Shown here: positions 29,067-38,907 of the stretch, piece after piece
Position numbering within the stretch: the stretch's first letter is position 1
How the letters are laid out: every line of letters begins with the position of its first letter
Source: Paroceanicella profunda
Lineage (GTDB): Bacteria > Pseudomonadota > Alphaproteobacteria > Rhodobacterales > Rhodobacteraceae
DNA: 64,000 bases
Assembly (NCBI RefSeq): GCF_005887635.2
Contig: NZ_CP040818.1
Location: 2,882,501-2,946,500 of the forward strand
Direction of reading: 5' to 3'
The notes under the pieces: model-generated
Databases searched by the model: none
The model's input: only the letters and a program-made list of their open reading frames with translations
What the model was told of the DNA's origin: nothing
Position numbers and translations under genes: made by a program

Positions 29067-29863
29067 GCGCGCCGCTGCTCAGGATCCGCGAGCTGCGCAA
29101 GTCCTTCGGCGATGTGGAGGTGCTCAAGGGCATCGACCTGGAGGTGGGGCAGGGCGAGGTGGTGTCCATCATCGGCGCCAGCGGCTCGGGCAAGAGCACC
29201 TTCCTGCGCTGCATCAACGTGATGGAGATGCCGGACGCGGGCTTCGTGGACTTCGGCCCGCACCACTTCGACTACCGCGCCGGCGCCCGGGGCCGGCCGA
29301 CGGACGCCGAGCTGCGCGCCCTGCGCGCCCGCATCGGCATGGTGTTCCAGAGCTACAACCTCTGGCCGCACATGACCGTGCTGCAGAACATCACCGAGGC
29401 GCCCGTGCGCCTGCGCGGCATTCCCCGCGCCCAGGCCGAGGAGGAGGCGCGCGCGCTGCTCACCCGTATCGGGCTGCTGGAGAAGCAGCATGCCTACCCG
29501 GCGAAGCTTTCCGGCGGGCAGCAGCAGCGCGTGGCCATCGTGCGCGCGCTCGCGATGAAACCCGAGGTGATGCTGTTCGACGAGGTGACCTCGGCGCTGG
29601 ACCCGGAACTGGTGGGAGAGGTGCTCACCCTCATGGCGCAGCTCGCGCGCGAGGGCATGACCATGCTGCTCGTCACCCATGAGATCGACTTCGCGCGCGA
29701 GGTCTCCTCCCGCGTGCTGTTCTTCGACGGCGGCGTGATCGCGGAGGACGGACCGCCCGACGCGGTGCTGCGCGCGCCGAAGTCCGAGCGCCTGCGCGGC
29801 TTCCTCGCCCGGATGCTGCACCGGGACGCCATAGACACCGCCCATGGGGAGACCGGCGCATGA
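29063..29863 (+). CDS. amino-acid-type ABC transporter ATPase
   Basis: This 266-residue ATPase belongs to the polar-amino-acid/opine uptake family (HisP/GlnQ type). Walker A is G-A-S-G-S-G-K-S-T, the Q-loop V-F-Q-S-Y-N-L-W-P-H-M-T-V, the signature L-S-G-G-Q-Q-Q-R and Walker B V-M-L-F-D-E-V-T-S-A-L-D. It overlaps both neighbours by 4 bp, so it is translationally coupled with DUF1989 and the permease. With the binding protein downstream it would import a cationic or guanidino amino compound. Confidence 0.94.
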   Translation: MSAPLLRIRELRKSFGDVEVLKGIDLEVGQGEVVSIIGASGSGKSTFLRCINVMEMPDAGFVDFGPHHFDYRAGARGRPTDAELRALRARIGMVFQSYNLWPHMTVLQNITEAPVRLRGIPRAQAEEEARALLTRIGLLEKQHAYPAKLSGGQQQRVAIVRALAMKPEVMLFDEVTSALDPELVGEVLTLMAQLAREGMTMLLVTHEIDFAREVSSRVLFFDGGVIAEDGPPDAVLRAPKSERLRGFLARMLHRDAIDTAHGETGA

Positions 29864-30516
29864 CCTTCACCTGGACCGATCTCGCCAATTACGGCCCCGG
29901 CTTCCTGAACGCCGCCGGCATCGTGTTCGGCATCACGCTCTGCGCCATCATGGTAAGCTGGGCGGCGGGCCTCTCCGTGGCGCTGGGGAACCGCTCGGAC
30001 CTCGCCTGGGTGCGCGGCCTCTCCGGGCTCTACGTGTGGTTCATCCGCGGCACGCCGACGCTGATCCAGATCTTCCTGATCTACTTCGGCCTGCCGCAGT
30101 TCGGGGTGCGCATCTCGCCCTTCACCGCCGGGTTCATCGCGCTGGGGCTGAACTCCGGCGCCTATGTGGCCGAGATCATCCGCGCCGGCCTCTCCGCCAT
30201 TCCGAAGGGACAGATGGAATCCGCGCTCGCGCTCGGCTTCTCGCGGCGCGAGACCATGCAGCGCATCATCCTGCCGCAGGTGTGCCGGATCATCGTGCCG
30301 CCGATCACCAACGAGGCGATCACCACGCTGAAGAACACCTCGCTGCTCTCCACCATCACCGTGGTCGAGCTGACGCTCTACGCCCAGACCATCATCGCGC
30401 GCACCTACCGTCCGTTCGAATTCTACATCTCGGCCGCCATCGTCTACCTCGCGCTCACCACCATCCTGTCGCGCTTCGCGGCCTGGGTGGAGAAGCGCTA
30501 CGCGACGCTGAGCTGA
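29860..30516 (+). CDS. amino-acid-type ABC transporter permease
   Basis: A 218-residue HisM/GlnP-type permease with about five membrane helices. The coupling-helix region is E-S-A-L-A-L-G-F-S-R-R-E-T-M-Q-R-I-I-L-P-Q. I-R-G-T-P-T-L-I-Q-I-F-L is the family opening motif. Only one permease gene is present, so the transporter is probably a permease homodimer. It overlaps the ATPase gene by 4 bp. Confidence 0.93.
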   Translation: MTFTWTDLANYGPGFLNAAGIVFGITLCAIMVSWAAGLSVALGNRSDLAWVRGLSGLYVWFIRGTPTLIQIFLIYFGLPQFGVRISPFTAGFIALGLNSGAYVAEIIRAGLSAIPKGQMESALALGFSRRETMQRIILPQVCRIIVPPITNEAITTLKNTSLLSTITVVELTLYAQTIIARTYRPFEFYISAAIVYLALTTILSRFAAWVEKRYATLS

Positions 30517-30538
30517 CCGTTTGCCAAGGACCCCTGCC

Positions 30539-31492
30539 ATGACCTCGCTTCCCAAGGATTCCCTCGAGAGCCCGCGCTTCTGCGGCGTGCCGAGCTTCAT
30601 GCGCCTGCCGATGCCGGCCACGGCCGAGGGGCTGGACGCCGCGATCATCGGCCTGCCGTCGGATTCCGGCGCGCCCTTCCGCACCGGCGCGCGCTTCGGG
30701 CCGAACGCAGTGCGCGCCATGTCGGTGATGCTGCGCCCGATCAACCCCTATCGCGGCAACATCAACGTGTTCGAGGCCCTGCGCGTGGCCGATCTCGGTG
30801 ACGCGCCGGTGGTGCCGGGCTACGAGATCGACAGCCTGGAGTGGATCGAGCAGGCGGTGCGCAAGGTGGTCGATGCGGGGGCTGCCCCCTGCGGCATCGG
30901 CGGCGACCATTCGGTGACGCTCGCCGAGCTGCGCGCCGTGGCCTCGAAGCACGGGCCGCTGGGCCTCGTGCAGTTCGACAGCCACACCGACACCTGGGAC
31001 AAGTACTTCGCCGGCAAGCGCTATTCCGCCGGCACCCCCTTCCTGCGCGGCGTGGAGGAGGGGATCATCGACCCCTCCCGCTCCATCCAGATCGGCATGC
31101 GCGGCTCGCTGTTCCGCGACACGGACGTGAGCCAGTCGCTCGACCTCGGCTACGAGGTGCTCACCACCGACGACGTCTTCGACCTGGGCTTCGAGGCCGT
31201 GGCCGAGCGCATCCGCGCCCGCACCGCCGGGGGCCCGAGCTTCCTCACCTTCGACATGGATTTCGTGGACCCGGCAGCGGCCCCCGCGGTGGAGACGCCC
31301 GAGGCCGGCGGCCCGAACGCCCGCGAGACCCTGCGCCTGCTGCGCGCCATCCACGGGGTGAACCTGGTGGGCTGCGACGTGGTCGAGATTTCGCCGATGT
31401 ATGACGGCCCCGGCCAGATCACCGCGCTGCTGGGCGCCACGGTGATGGCCGAGCTGCTGGCGCTGATGGCCGAGGGCCGCACCGCCGCCTGA
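30539..31492 (+). CDS. agmatinase/ureohydrolase family enzyme
   Basis: This 317-residue arginase-fold enzyme hydrolyses a guanidino group to release urea. Metal ligands are all present: His124 in G-G-D-H-S, Asp147, His149 and Asp151 in F-D-S-H-T-D, Asp239 and Asp241 in F-D-M-D-F-V-D-P. The substrate loop after D-P-A-A-A-P reads A-V-E-T-P-E-A-G-G, where agmatinases usually have G-T-G-T-P-E. A guanidino acid or other substrate is therefore more likely than agmatine. It is in operon with an importer and DUF1989. Confidence 0.9.
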   Translation: MTSLPKDSLESPRFCGVPSFMRLPMPATAEGLDAAIIGLPSDSGAPFRTGARFGPNAVRAMSVMLRPINPYRGNINVFEALRVADLGDAPVVPGYEIDSLEWIEQAVRKVVDAGAAPCGIGGDHSVTLAELRAVASKHGPLGLVQFDSHTDTWDKYFAGKRYSAGTPFLRGVEEGIIDPSRSIQIGMRGSLFRDTDVSQSLDLGYEVLTTDDVFDLGFEAVAERIRARTAGGPSFLTFDMDFVDPAAAPAVETPEAGGPNARETLRLLRAIHGVNLVGCDVVEISPMYDGPGQITALLGATVMAELLALMAEGRTAA

Positions 31493-31528
31493 CATGTCTT
31501 CCCGATATCAACAGAGAGGTCCAACACG

Positions 31529-32320
31529 ATGAAATTCCGTTCCATTCTCGCGGCCATGGCCGCGCTCGCCACCTTCTCCGGCGTCACGGCCCGGGCGGCG
31601 GACGATCTCGGCCTGATCGCGCCGGGCAAGCTGATGGTGGCCACCGAGGGCACCTATCCGCCGTTCTCCATGCGGGAGGCCAATGGCGATCTCGACGGGC
31701 TCGAGGTGCGCGTGATGAAGGAAGTCGCGAAACGGCTGGGGCTCGAATATACCCCCGTCGTCACCAAGTGGGATTCGCTGCTCGTCGGCCTGATGGCCGG
31801 CCAGTTCGACGTGATCTCGGCAGCGATGGATATCACCGAGGAGCGCCAGCAGAAGGTGACCTTCTCGGACGGCTGGCTGGAATCCGGCGGGCGCATCGTG
31901 ACCGCGAAGGGCTCCGACATCGCCTCCGAGGCGGATCTCAAGGGCCGCCCGGTGGGCGCGCTGGTCGCCTCGAACTGGACGAAGATCGCCGAGGCCGCCG
32001 GCGCCGACGTGAAGACCTACAAGGCGGAATCCGACGCCATACAGGACCTGGTGAACGGCAATGTGGACGCGGTGATCACCGATTCCATCGCCGCGGCCTA
32101 TGTGATCAAGGAAAGCGGCCTGCCGCTGACCATGACCGAGGAGTACGTGAGCACCGTGCAGAAGGGCTTCGCGATGCAGAAGGGCAAGCTGGCGCTGGCC
32201 GCGGCCATCAACGGCGCGCTGGCCGACATGATCGCCGACGGCACCTATGCCGAGCTCACCTCCGGGCTGGTCGGCTACTCGCCGGCCCCGGCCAAGCCGA
32301 TCCGCACTCTCACCGAGTGA
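31529..32320 (+). CDS. ABC transporter substrate-binding protein
   Basis: A 263-residue periplasmic binding protein of family 3 (polar amino acids). The signal peptide ends near A-R-A (residue 23). G-T-Y-P-P-F-S is the ligand-binding opening, and D-G-L-E-V-R-V-M-K-E-V-A and D-A-V-I-T-D-S-I-A-A follow. It completes the importer encoded just upstream. Placement after the hydrolase gene, 36 bp downstream, keeps it in the same transcription unit. Confidence 0.94.
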   Translation: MKFRSILAAMAALATFSGVTARAADDLGLIAPGKLMVATEGTYPPFSMREANGDLDGLEVRVMKEVAKRLGLEYTPVVTKWDSLLVGLMAGQFDVISAAMDITEERQQKVTFSDGWLESGGRIVTAKGSDIASEADLKGRPVGALVASNWTKIAEAAGADVKTYKAESDAIQDLVNGNVDAVITDSIAAAYVIKESGLPLTMTEEYVSTVQKGFAMQKGKLALAAAINGALADMIADGTYAELTSGLVGYSPAPAKPIRTLTE

Positions 32321-32361
32321 TCCGGCCGGGCGGCGCGCGCCGCCCGCCCCTCGTGCCAGGT

Positions 32362-32505
32362 GCGGGGCGGCATGCGTCGCCCGCCAGTGACGTAGCTGCC
32401 GGGCGGCAGGCGCCGCGCGCCAGTGGCGCAACTGCCGGGCGAAACGCGTCGCCCGCCGATGATGCAAGTGCCGGGTGGCAGCTGCCGCCCGTCGCTCGCA
32501 CGATG
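32362..32505. repeat. 36-bp tandem repeat, four copies
   Basis: Four imperfect 36-bp units begin GCCGGGCGGC or a variant at 32362, 32398, 32434 and 32470, and a partial fifth follows to about 32523. Each ends in a CAGTGGCGCAACT-like segment. They fill most of the 290-bp gap between the binding-protein gene and the GntR gene, and no gene is visible there. The GntR ribosome-binding site lies just after the array. Confidence 0.75.
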
Positions 32506-32610
32506 TGGCAGGCGCCGCCCGCCACGGCGACGGGGTGCCGGCCGCGCGGCGCGGCCGACACCGCCCCGGACACGCTGCCCCCCGGGGCAGCCAGACAGGA
32601 GACTTCCGTG

Positions 32611-33291
32611 ATGGCCCCGATCCTGGAGCCCGTGACCGGGCCGCTCGCGGTTGCGGCCCCCTCGCGCGCCGTGCAGGCCTATCAGCGGCTGCTCGAGATG
32701 CTGCTGCGCCACGAGCTGCCCGCCGGATCCATCCTGCACGAGCGTCGGGTTGCCGAGTTCCTGGAGATGTCGCGCACCCCGGTGAAGGACGCGCTCCTGC
32801 GGCTGGAGAGCGAGGGCCTGCTCACCCGCAGCCCCGGGCGCGGCTTCGCCGTGCGCGCCTTTCCGGTGCGCGAACTCCTGGAGGCGCTGCACGTGCGCGC
32901 GGTGCTGGAGGCGGAGGCGGCCCGCATCGCCGCCGAGCGCATCGCGCCGGATGCGCTGGACCGGGCCGAGGCCGAGATCCGCGCGCTGCTGGAGGCTCCG
33001 GAGCCCAGTTCCGAGCAGGATTGGGAGGTGGACAACCGCTTCCACGCGATGCTGGCGCTTGCCACCGGAAACGCGGTGCTGGCGGAGACCATCCAGGCGC
33101 TGCGCACCCGGACCTACGTGTTCAACAAGAGCCGGATGCCCGAGCGCTTCGCCGTGGGACATCAGGAGCACCTCGCCATCATCGCCGCCCTGCGCGCGCG
33201 TGACCCGGAGGCCGCCCGCGCCCGCACCCAGGCGCATATCGAGGCGGTGCGCCGGTCGATCATCGCCAAGCTCTCCGACATCGGCGGCTGA
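32611..33291 (+). CDS. GntR-family regulator with FCD domain
   Basis: This 226-residue regulator has an N-terminal winged helix (residues about 18-85; L-H-E-R-R-V-A-E-F-L-E-M-S-R-T-P-V-K-D-A-L is the recognition region). A C-terminal all-helical FCD ligand domain with the usual Asp/His metal ligands (D-N-R-F-H, G-H-Q-E-H) follows. FCD regulators sense carboxylates or amino acids. AGGAG lies 10 bp before ATG; GTG at 32608 is an alternative. It probably controls the upstream operon through the 28382-28391 palindrome. Confidence 0.92.
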   Translation: MAPILEPVTGPLAVAAPSRAVQAYQRLLEMLLRHELPAGSILHERRVAEFLEMSRTPVKDALLRLESEGLLTRSPGRGFAVRAFPVRELLEALHVRAVLEAEAARIAAERIAPDALDRAEAEIRALLEAPEPSSEQDWEVDNRFHAMLALATGNAVLAETIQALRTRTYVFNKSRMPERFAVGHQEHLAIIAALRARDPEAARARTQAHIEAVRRSIIAKLSDIGG

Positions 33292-33450
33292 CGGACGCCC
33301 CCGGGCGCCTGCCTTCGGGGCAGGGCCCGCTCCGCGCCACAGGGCGCGGCCTGCCCCCGTGCTGCGGTGCCCGGGCCGACAGGGGACTTCGAGGTGTGAA
33401 CCGGTGCGCGGCGCAGCCCGCTTAGCCGCACCGCGGAAGCGGAGCCTGCC

Positions 33451-33690
33451 CGTGCTGCCCCGCCGCTCCCGGGCCTCCCGCGCCGGACGGGGCGTGCCGG
33501 TGAGGCCTGGTGGCTGGGCAGGGCCCGGCGGATCACCCCGGTGCGCTTCGCAGCCCGGGACGCTGCTCCGCAGCAGCCGGGCCTGCCCCGTCGCGCCCCT
33601 GCGCTGCCGCTCCGGCGGCCTCCGCGCCGGACCGGGCGTGCCGGTCAGGCCTGGCGGGTGCGCAGGGCCCGGCCGATCACTCCGGCGATC
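33451..33690. repeat. duplicated gene-end segment (about 95 bp, two copies)
   Basis: Segment 33451-33546 matches 33595-33690 closely, including GCGCCGGAC-GGGCGTGCCGGT and the following GGCCTGG...CAGGGCCCGG. The second copy contains the stop codon and last 14 or so codons of the SGNH-like gene, so the first is a decayed extra copy of that gene's tail. The 353-bp gap 33292-33644 shows nothing else. Confidence 0.65.
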
Positions 33691-34778
33691 TTGCGCACCG
33701 GGTTGCCGGCCATCTGCGCGGGGTCCTTCTGCGGTGCGAGGCGGCGGAGGGGGGCGAGGGCCAGGGGCTCGTCGCGCCGGCTGAAGCCCAGGGCCGCGAT
33801 CCGCCCGGTTCTTCCGGCCACCACGGCCTCCGGCATCCAGTGCATCTCGCCGGAGGGGAAGCGGAAGCTGCCGGGCGTGGTTTCCCAGGCGATGGTGATC
33901 CGGTCTCCCCGGCTCACGGTGCAGGGCTCGCCGAACACCGTTTCCAGCCGCAGCAGGCGCAGCATCGGGCGGGGGAAGTTCAGGTTGCGGTGCTGCAGCG
34001 CGAGCGGGATCTCCCGCGCGCCGATCGTCACCTTCACGCCGCCGCCGTCGGGGGTCGCGACGTAGATGAGCGAGTCGAGCACGCCGTCCTCCGTCACCTC
34101 CAGGTCCAGCGGGAGTTGCCCCACGGGCAGGCGGATCATGTCGTCGGCCAGGGTGCCGGTGGCGAAATCGTTCACGAAGGCGAAATGCGTCTCGCCGGTC
34201 AGGCGCAGCTCCGAGCGCGGCTGGCGGGGCACGTCGGCCAGCCCCACCATGCGCGCGCAGAGATTGGCGGCGAAGGACATCAGGTGGATGTTGGAGATAT
34301 CCAGCGTGTCCGGCCCGGAGAAGAACTTCTTCGGCAGGCGCTTGTGCTCGAACTTCTCCTTGTAGGCGCGCTTCAACGAGACATGCACCACGCCGTAGGA
34401 ATCAAACAGCGCCTGCAGGCGCTGGGTATAGGGGTCCTCCGTGAGGCTGAGCCCCACGCCCAGGGGCTCCAGCACCAGGGCCATCATCATCAGCCGCTGG
34501 CGGATGCAGTAGCGGATCAGCTGCTCGACCTCGTGCAGCAGCGCGTCGGCGTCCTGGCCACGGGCGACATGGTTGATCTCGTGCAGGGCGTATTCCCACA
34601 GCACGATGTCGCCCGGCTCCACCTCCGGGTCCACCTGAAGCCGGAACAGCGCGGTGAGCGAGGTCGTCGCATCGGTGGACAGGTTGTGAACCGGCAGTTT
34701 CGCCATGTCGGCAAGCCTGGCGACATACCCGTCCCTGGGAAGGGAGTTGCCCCCGCCCGCCACAACGATCTTCTTCAC
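33645..34778 (-). CDS. SGNH-hydrolase-like protein
   Basis: A 377-residue protein opening K-K-I-V-V-A-G-G-G-N-S, resembling the first block of SGNH/GDSL enzymes with GNS in place of GDS. D-I-V-L-W-E-Y-A-L-H-E-I-N-H resembles the third block and S-N-I-H-L-M-S the final His block. A beta-rich C-terminal domain follows. It may modify cell-surface glycans, but the substrate is unknown. The start is GTG at 34778 with GAGGAG 8-9 bp upstream; an upstream in-frame ATG is less well supported. Confidence 0.65.
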   Translation of the reverse strand: MKKIVVAGGGNSLPRDGYVARLADMAKLPVHNLSTDATTSLTALFRLQVDPEVEPGDIVLWEYALHEINHVARGQDADALLHEVEQLIRYCIRQRLMMMALVLEPLGVGLSLTEDPYTQRLQALFDSYGVVHVSLKRAYKEKFEHKRLPKKFFSGPDTLDISNIHLMSFAANLCARMVGLADVPRQPRSELRLTGETHFAFVNDFATGTLADDMIRLPVGQLPLDLEVTEDGVLDSLIYVATPDGGGVKVTIGAREIPLALQHRNLNFPRPMLRLLRLETVFGEPCTVSRGDRITIAWETTPGSFRFPSGEMHWMPEAVVAGRTGRIAALGFSRRDEPLALAPLRRLAPQKDPAQMAGNPVRKIAGVIGRALRTRQA

Positions 34779-35054
34779 TGCGCTACTCCTCACGCTCGGC
34801 CCGGCCTCATCCCGGACGATCCGGACCACGGCGATTCTGCTGCCAAAATACCGTCATCGCTCCGCCCGAAGTAGAGTGCGCGTCGGATGAATGTGCCAAA
34901 TGTGTACACAATGCCATCCCCTTCCTTCAAGCGCTCAGCGCAGGGCAGGGATGCGGACCCGCCCGGACAGGGCATGAAAATGCCTCGGGCGGCCCCGGAG
35001 CGATCCGGCAGATGTTTCAGAGGCTTGGGAGGAGTGATGCGCCCGAAGCGCGTC

Positions 35055-35128
35055 TGGCTGGGGAACCTGGATTCGAACCAGGACTAACGGAGTCAGAGTC
35101 CGTGGGTCTACCGTTAACCTATTCCCCA
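35055..35128 (-). tRNA. tRNA-Gln (anticodon CUG)
   Basis: A 74-nt cloverleaf on the minus strand. The acceptor stem TGGGGAA pairs with TTCCCCA. The anticodon stem ACGGA/TCCGT holds loop CTCTGAC with anticodon CTG. The T arm contains GGTTCGAATCC, the discriminator is G, and CCA is encoded (35057-35055). The anticodon and the U1-A72 pair at the acceptor end identify tRNA-Gln. Confidence 0.95.
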
Positions 35129-35159
35129 ACGCTGTGACGCGTTCGTCGGCGACGTGGGT

Positions 35160-35188
35160 GATCTACGGCAGCGGGCCGGGAGGGTCAA
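35160..35188 (-). promoter_or_regulatory. sigma70-type promoter of tRNA-Gln
   Basis: On the minus strand TTGACC (35188-35183) and TAGATC (35165-35160) are 17 bp apart, placing the transcription start about 25 nt ahead of the tRNA 5' end. Confidence 0.6.
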
Positions 35189-35318
35189 GAGCCCGGGGCG
35201 AAAAAAATGACACGAAGATTGACAGGACGGGTGCGCGCGCGGGAGCCTCCGGCGGCGCGGAGGTTTCCGAGCCGTCCCCCGCGCCGACCTTGCCCCCCTT
35301 TCTCCAGCGGAGATCCCC

Positions 35319-37364
35319 GTGAGCGACCCCCTGATGCAGCCCTACCGCCTGAAGCATCTCACCCTGCGCAACCGGCTGATGTCGACCGCCCACGAGCCGG
35401 CCTATTCGGAGGACGGCATGCCCAAGGCCCGCTACCGGGCCTATCACGCCGAGAAGGCAAAGGGGGGAATCGCGCTCACCGTGGCCTGCGGCTCGGCCGT
35501 GGTGTCGGAGGACAGCCCGGAAGCCTTCGGAAACCTGCACGCCTGGAAGGACGAGATCACCCCCTGGGTGTCCGAGATGGCCGACGCGGTGCATGAGCAT
35601 GGTGCGGCGATCATGATGCAGATCACCCATCTGGGCCGGCGCACCGGCTGGAACAAGGGCGGCTGGCTGCCCGTTCTCGCCCCCTCGCCTGTGCGCGAGC
35701 CCGCCCACCGTGCCTTCCCGAAGGAGATGGAGGACTGGGACATCGAGCGGGTGATCGCCGATTATGCCGATGCGGCGGAGCGGCTGCAGGCCGCCGGGCT
35801 CGACGGGCTGGAGTTCGAGGCCTACGGCCATCTCATCGACCAGTTCTGGTCGCCCGCCACCAATTTCCGCGAGGACGACTGGGGCGGGGCGCTGGAAAAC
35901 CGGCTCGCCTTCGGCAAGGCCGTGGTGGCGGCGGTGCGCAGGCGGGTGGGGCCGGAGTTCATCCTCGGCATGCGGCTCGCCGCGGACGAGGACTGGGCGC
36001 GCGGCTTTGACCGCGACACCGGCGAGGCGATCGCGAAGCAGATGATCGCCACCGGCGACATCGATTTCCTCAACCTCATCCGCGGCCACATCGACACCGA
36101 CGTGGCGCTGGAAGGTGTCATCCCCGTGCATGGCTCGCGCGCGAACCCGCATCTGGATTTCTGCGGCGAGATCCGGGCGGCCACGCGCTTCCCCGTGTTC
36201 CACGCCGCGCGCATCGCCGATGTGGCCACCGCCCGCCACGCGGTGGCGGAGGGCAAGCTCGACATGGTGGGGATGACCCGCGCCCATATCGCCGAGCCGC
36301 ACATCACCGCGAAGATCCTCGCGGGGCAGGAGCACCGCATCCGCCCCTGCGTGGGCGCCACCTATTGCCTGGACCGCATCTACGAGGGCGGCGAGGCGCT
36401 GTGCATCCACAACGCCTCCACGGGCCGCGAGGAGAGCCTGCCGCATGAGGTGGCCCCGGCGGACGCCCCGAAAACCGCCGTGGTGGTGGGCGCCGGGCCC
36501 GGCGGGCTGGAGGCGGCGCGCGTCCTCGCCCTGCGCGGCCATGCGGTGACCGTGTTCGAGGCGGCGGACGCGCCGGGCGGGCAGGTGGCGCTGCTGTCGC
36601 GCCTCGCCCGGCGGCGCGAGATGATCGGCATCATCGACTGGCGCATGTCCGAATGCGAGGCGCTCGGCGTGCAGTTCCGCTTCAACACCTATGCGGAGGC
36701 GGAGGAGGTGACGGCCCTCTCTCCCGACATCGTGGTGGTGGCCACCGGCGGCATGCCCAACACGGAAGTCATCGAGGGCGTGCCCCTGCCCGGTGCGCAG
36801 CACGTGATCTCGGGCTGGGACATCCTCTCCGGCGCGGTGAAGCCCGCCGCCGAGGTGCTGCTCTTCGACGACCATGCCGGCCACCCTGGCCTCACCACGG
36901 CGGAGGCTGTCTGCGCCGCGGGCTCGGCGCTGGAGATCGTGAGCCCCGAGCGCTTCTTCGCGGTCGACGTGGGCGGGCTGAACCACGCCGCCTACGCCCG
37001 CGCGCTGGACCGGGCCGGGGCCCGCATCACCATTTCCAAGCGCCTGCGCGGCGTGGAGCGGCAGGGCAACCGGCTCATCGCCACCCTGGGCTCGGATTTC
37101 TCCGACAGGGTGGAGACGCGGGAGGTGGACCAGGTGATCGTGGAGCACGGCACGCTGCCGCTGGACGAGCTCTACCACGCCCTGCGCCCGCTCAGCCGCA
37201 ACCGCGGCGCGGTGGACGTGAAGGCGCTGCTCTCCGGCCGCCCCCAGGCGGTGGAGACCAACCCGCAGGGCGCCTTCACCCTCTGGCGCATCGGTGACGC
37301 GGTGGCGGCGCGCAACATCCATGCCGCGGTGCTCGACGCCTTCCGCCTCTGCCGCCTCGCCTGA
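35319..37364 (+). CDS. NADH:flavin oxidoreductase, N-methylproline demethylase-like
   Basis: A 681-residue member of the trimethylamine dehydrogenase/2,4-dienoyl-CoA reductase group. It has an N-terminal FMN TIM barrel (to about residue 370) and a C-terminal FAD/NAD module starting V-V-V-G-A-G-P-G-G-L-E. The Fe-S loop has Cys344, Cys350 and Cys362, but Ala347 where TMADH has its second Cys. The C-V-G-A-x-Y-C pattern recalls N-methylproline demethylases of stachydrine catabolism. No other stachydrine gene is adjacent. GTG start with GGAG upstream. Confidence 0.8.
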   Translation: MSDPLMQPYRLKHLTLRNRLMSTAHEPAYSEDGMPKARYRAYHAEKAKGGIALTVACGSAVVSEDSPEAFGNLHAWKDEITPWVSEMADAVHEHGAAIMMQITHLGRRTGWNKGGWLPVLAPSPVREPAHRAFPKEMEDWDIERVIADYADAAERLQAAGLDGLEFEAYGHLIDQFWSPATNFREDDWGGALENRLAFGKAVVAAVRRRVGPEFILGMRLAADEDWARGFDRDTGEAIAKQMIATGDIDFLNLIRGHIDTDVALEGVIPVHGSRANPHLDFCGEIRAATRFPVFHAARIADVATARHAVAEGKLDMVGMTRAHIAEPHITAKILAGQEHRIRPCVGATYCLDRIYEGGEALCIHNASTGREESLPHEVAPADAPKTAVVVGAGPGGLEAARVLALRGHAVTVFEAADAPGGQVALLSRLARRREMIGIIDWRMSECEALGVQFRFNTYAEAEEVTALSPDIVVVATGGMPNTEVIEGVPLPGAQHVISGWDILSGAVKPAAEVLLFDDHAGHPGLTTAEAVCAAGSALEIVSPERFFAVDVGGLNHAAYARALDRAGARITISKRLRGVERQGNRLIATLGSDFSDRVETREVDQVIVEHGTLPLDELYHALRPLSRNRGAVDVKALLSGRPQAVETNPQGAFTLWRIGDAVAARNIHAAVLDAFRLCRLA

Positions 37365-37375
37365 CGGCTTGCCTT

Positions 37376-37404
37376 GGCGCCCCCTCTGTGGCATTGGGGG
37401 CGCC
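37376..37404. terminator. GC hairpin after the flavoenzyme gene
   Basis: GGCGCCCCC at 37376-37384 pairs perfectly with GGGGGCGCC at 37396-37404 around an 11-nt loop, 12 bp after the stop. No U-tract follows; a transcript-end or stabilising role is inferred. Confidence 0.5.
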
Positions 37405-37533
37405 ATGAGAACGCTTCAGATCACCACCGGTATCTGTATTACCCGCTGACATATGTCTGCGGCGCGCGCTCGCTGTTTCCCTTCGAAACCTCGACATGCA
37501 GGCCCGCCGCGCCCCTTACGCGAGCCCGAGGCC

Positions 37534-38903
<1,370 letters not shown>

Positions 38904-38907
<4 letters not shown>

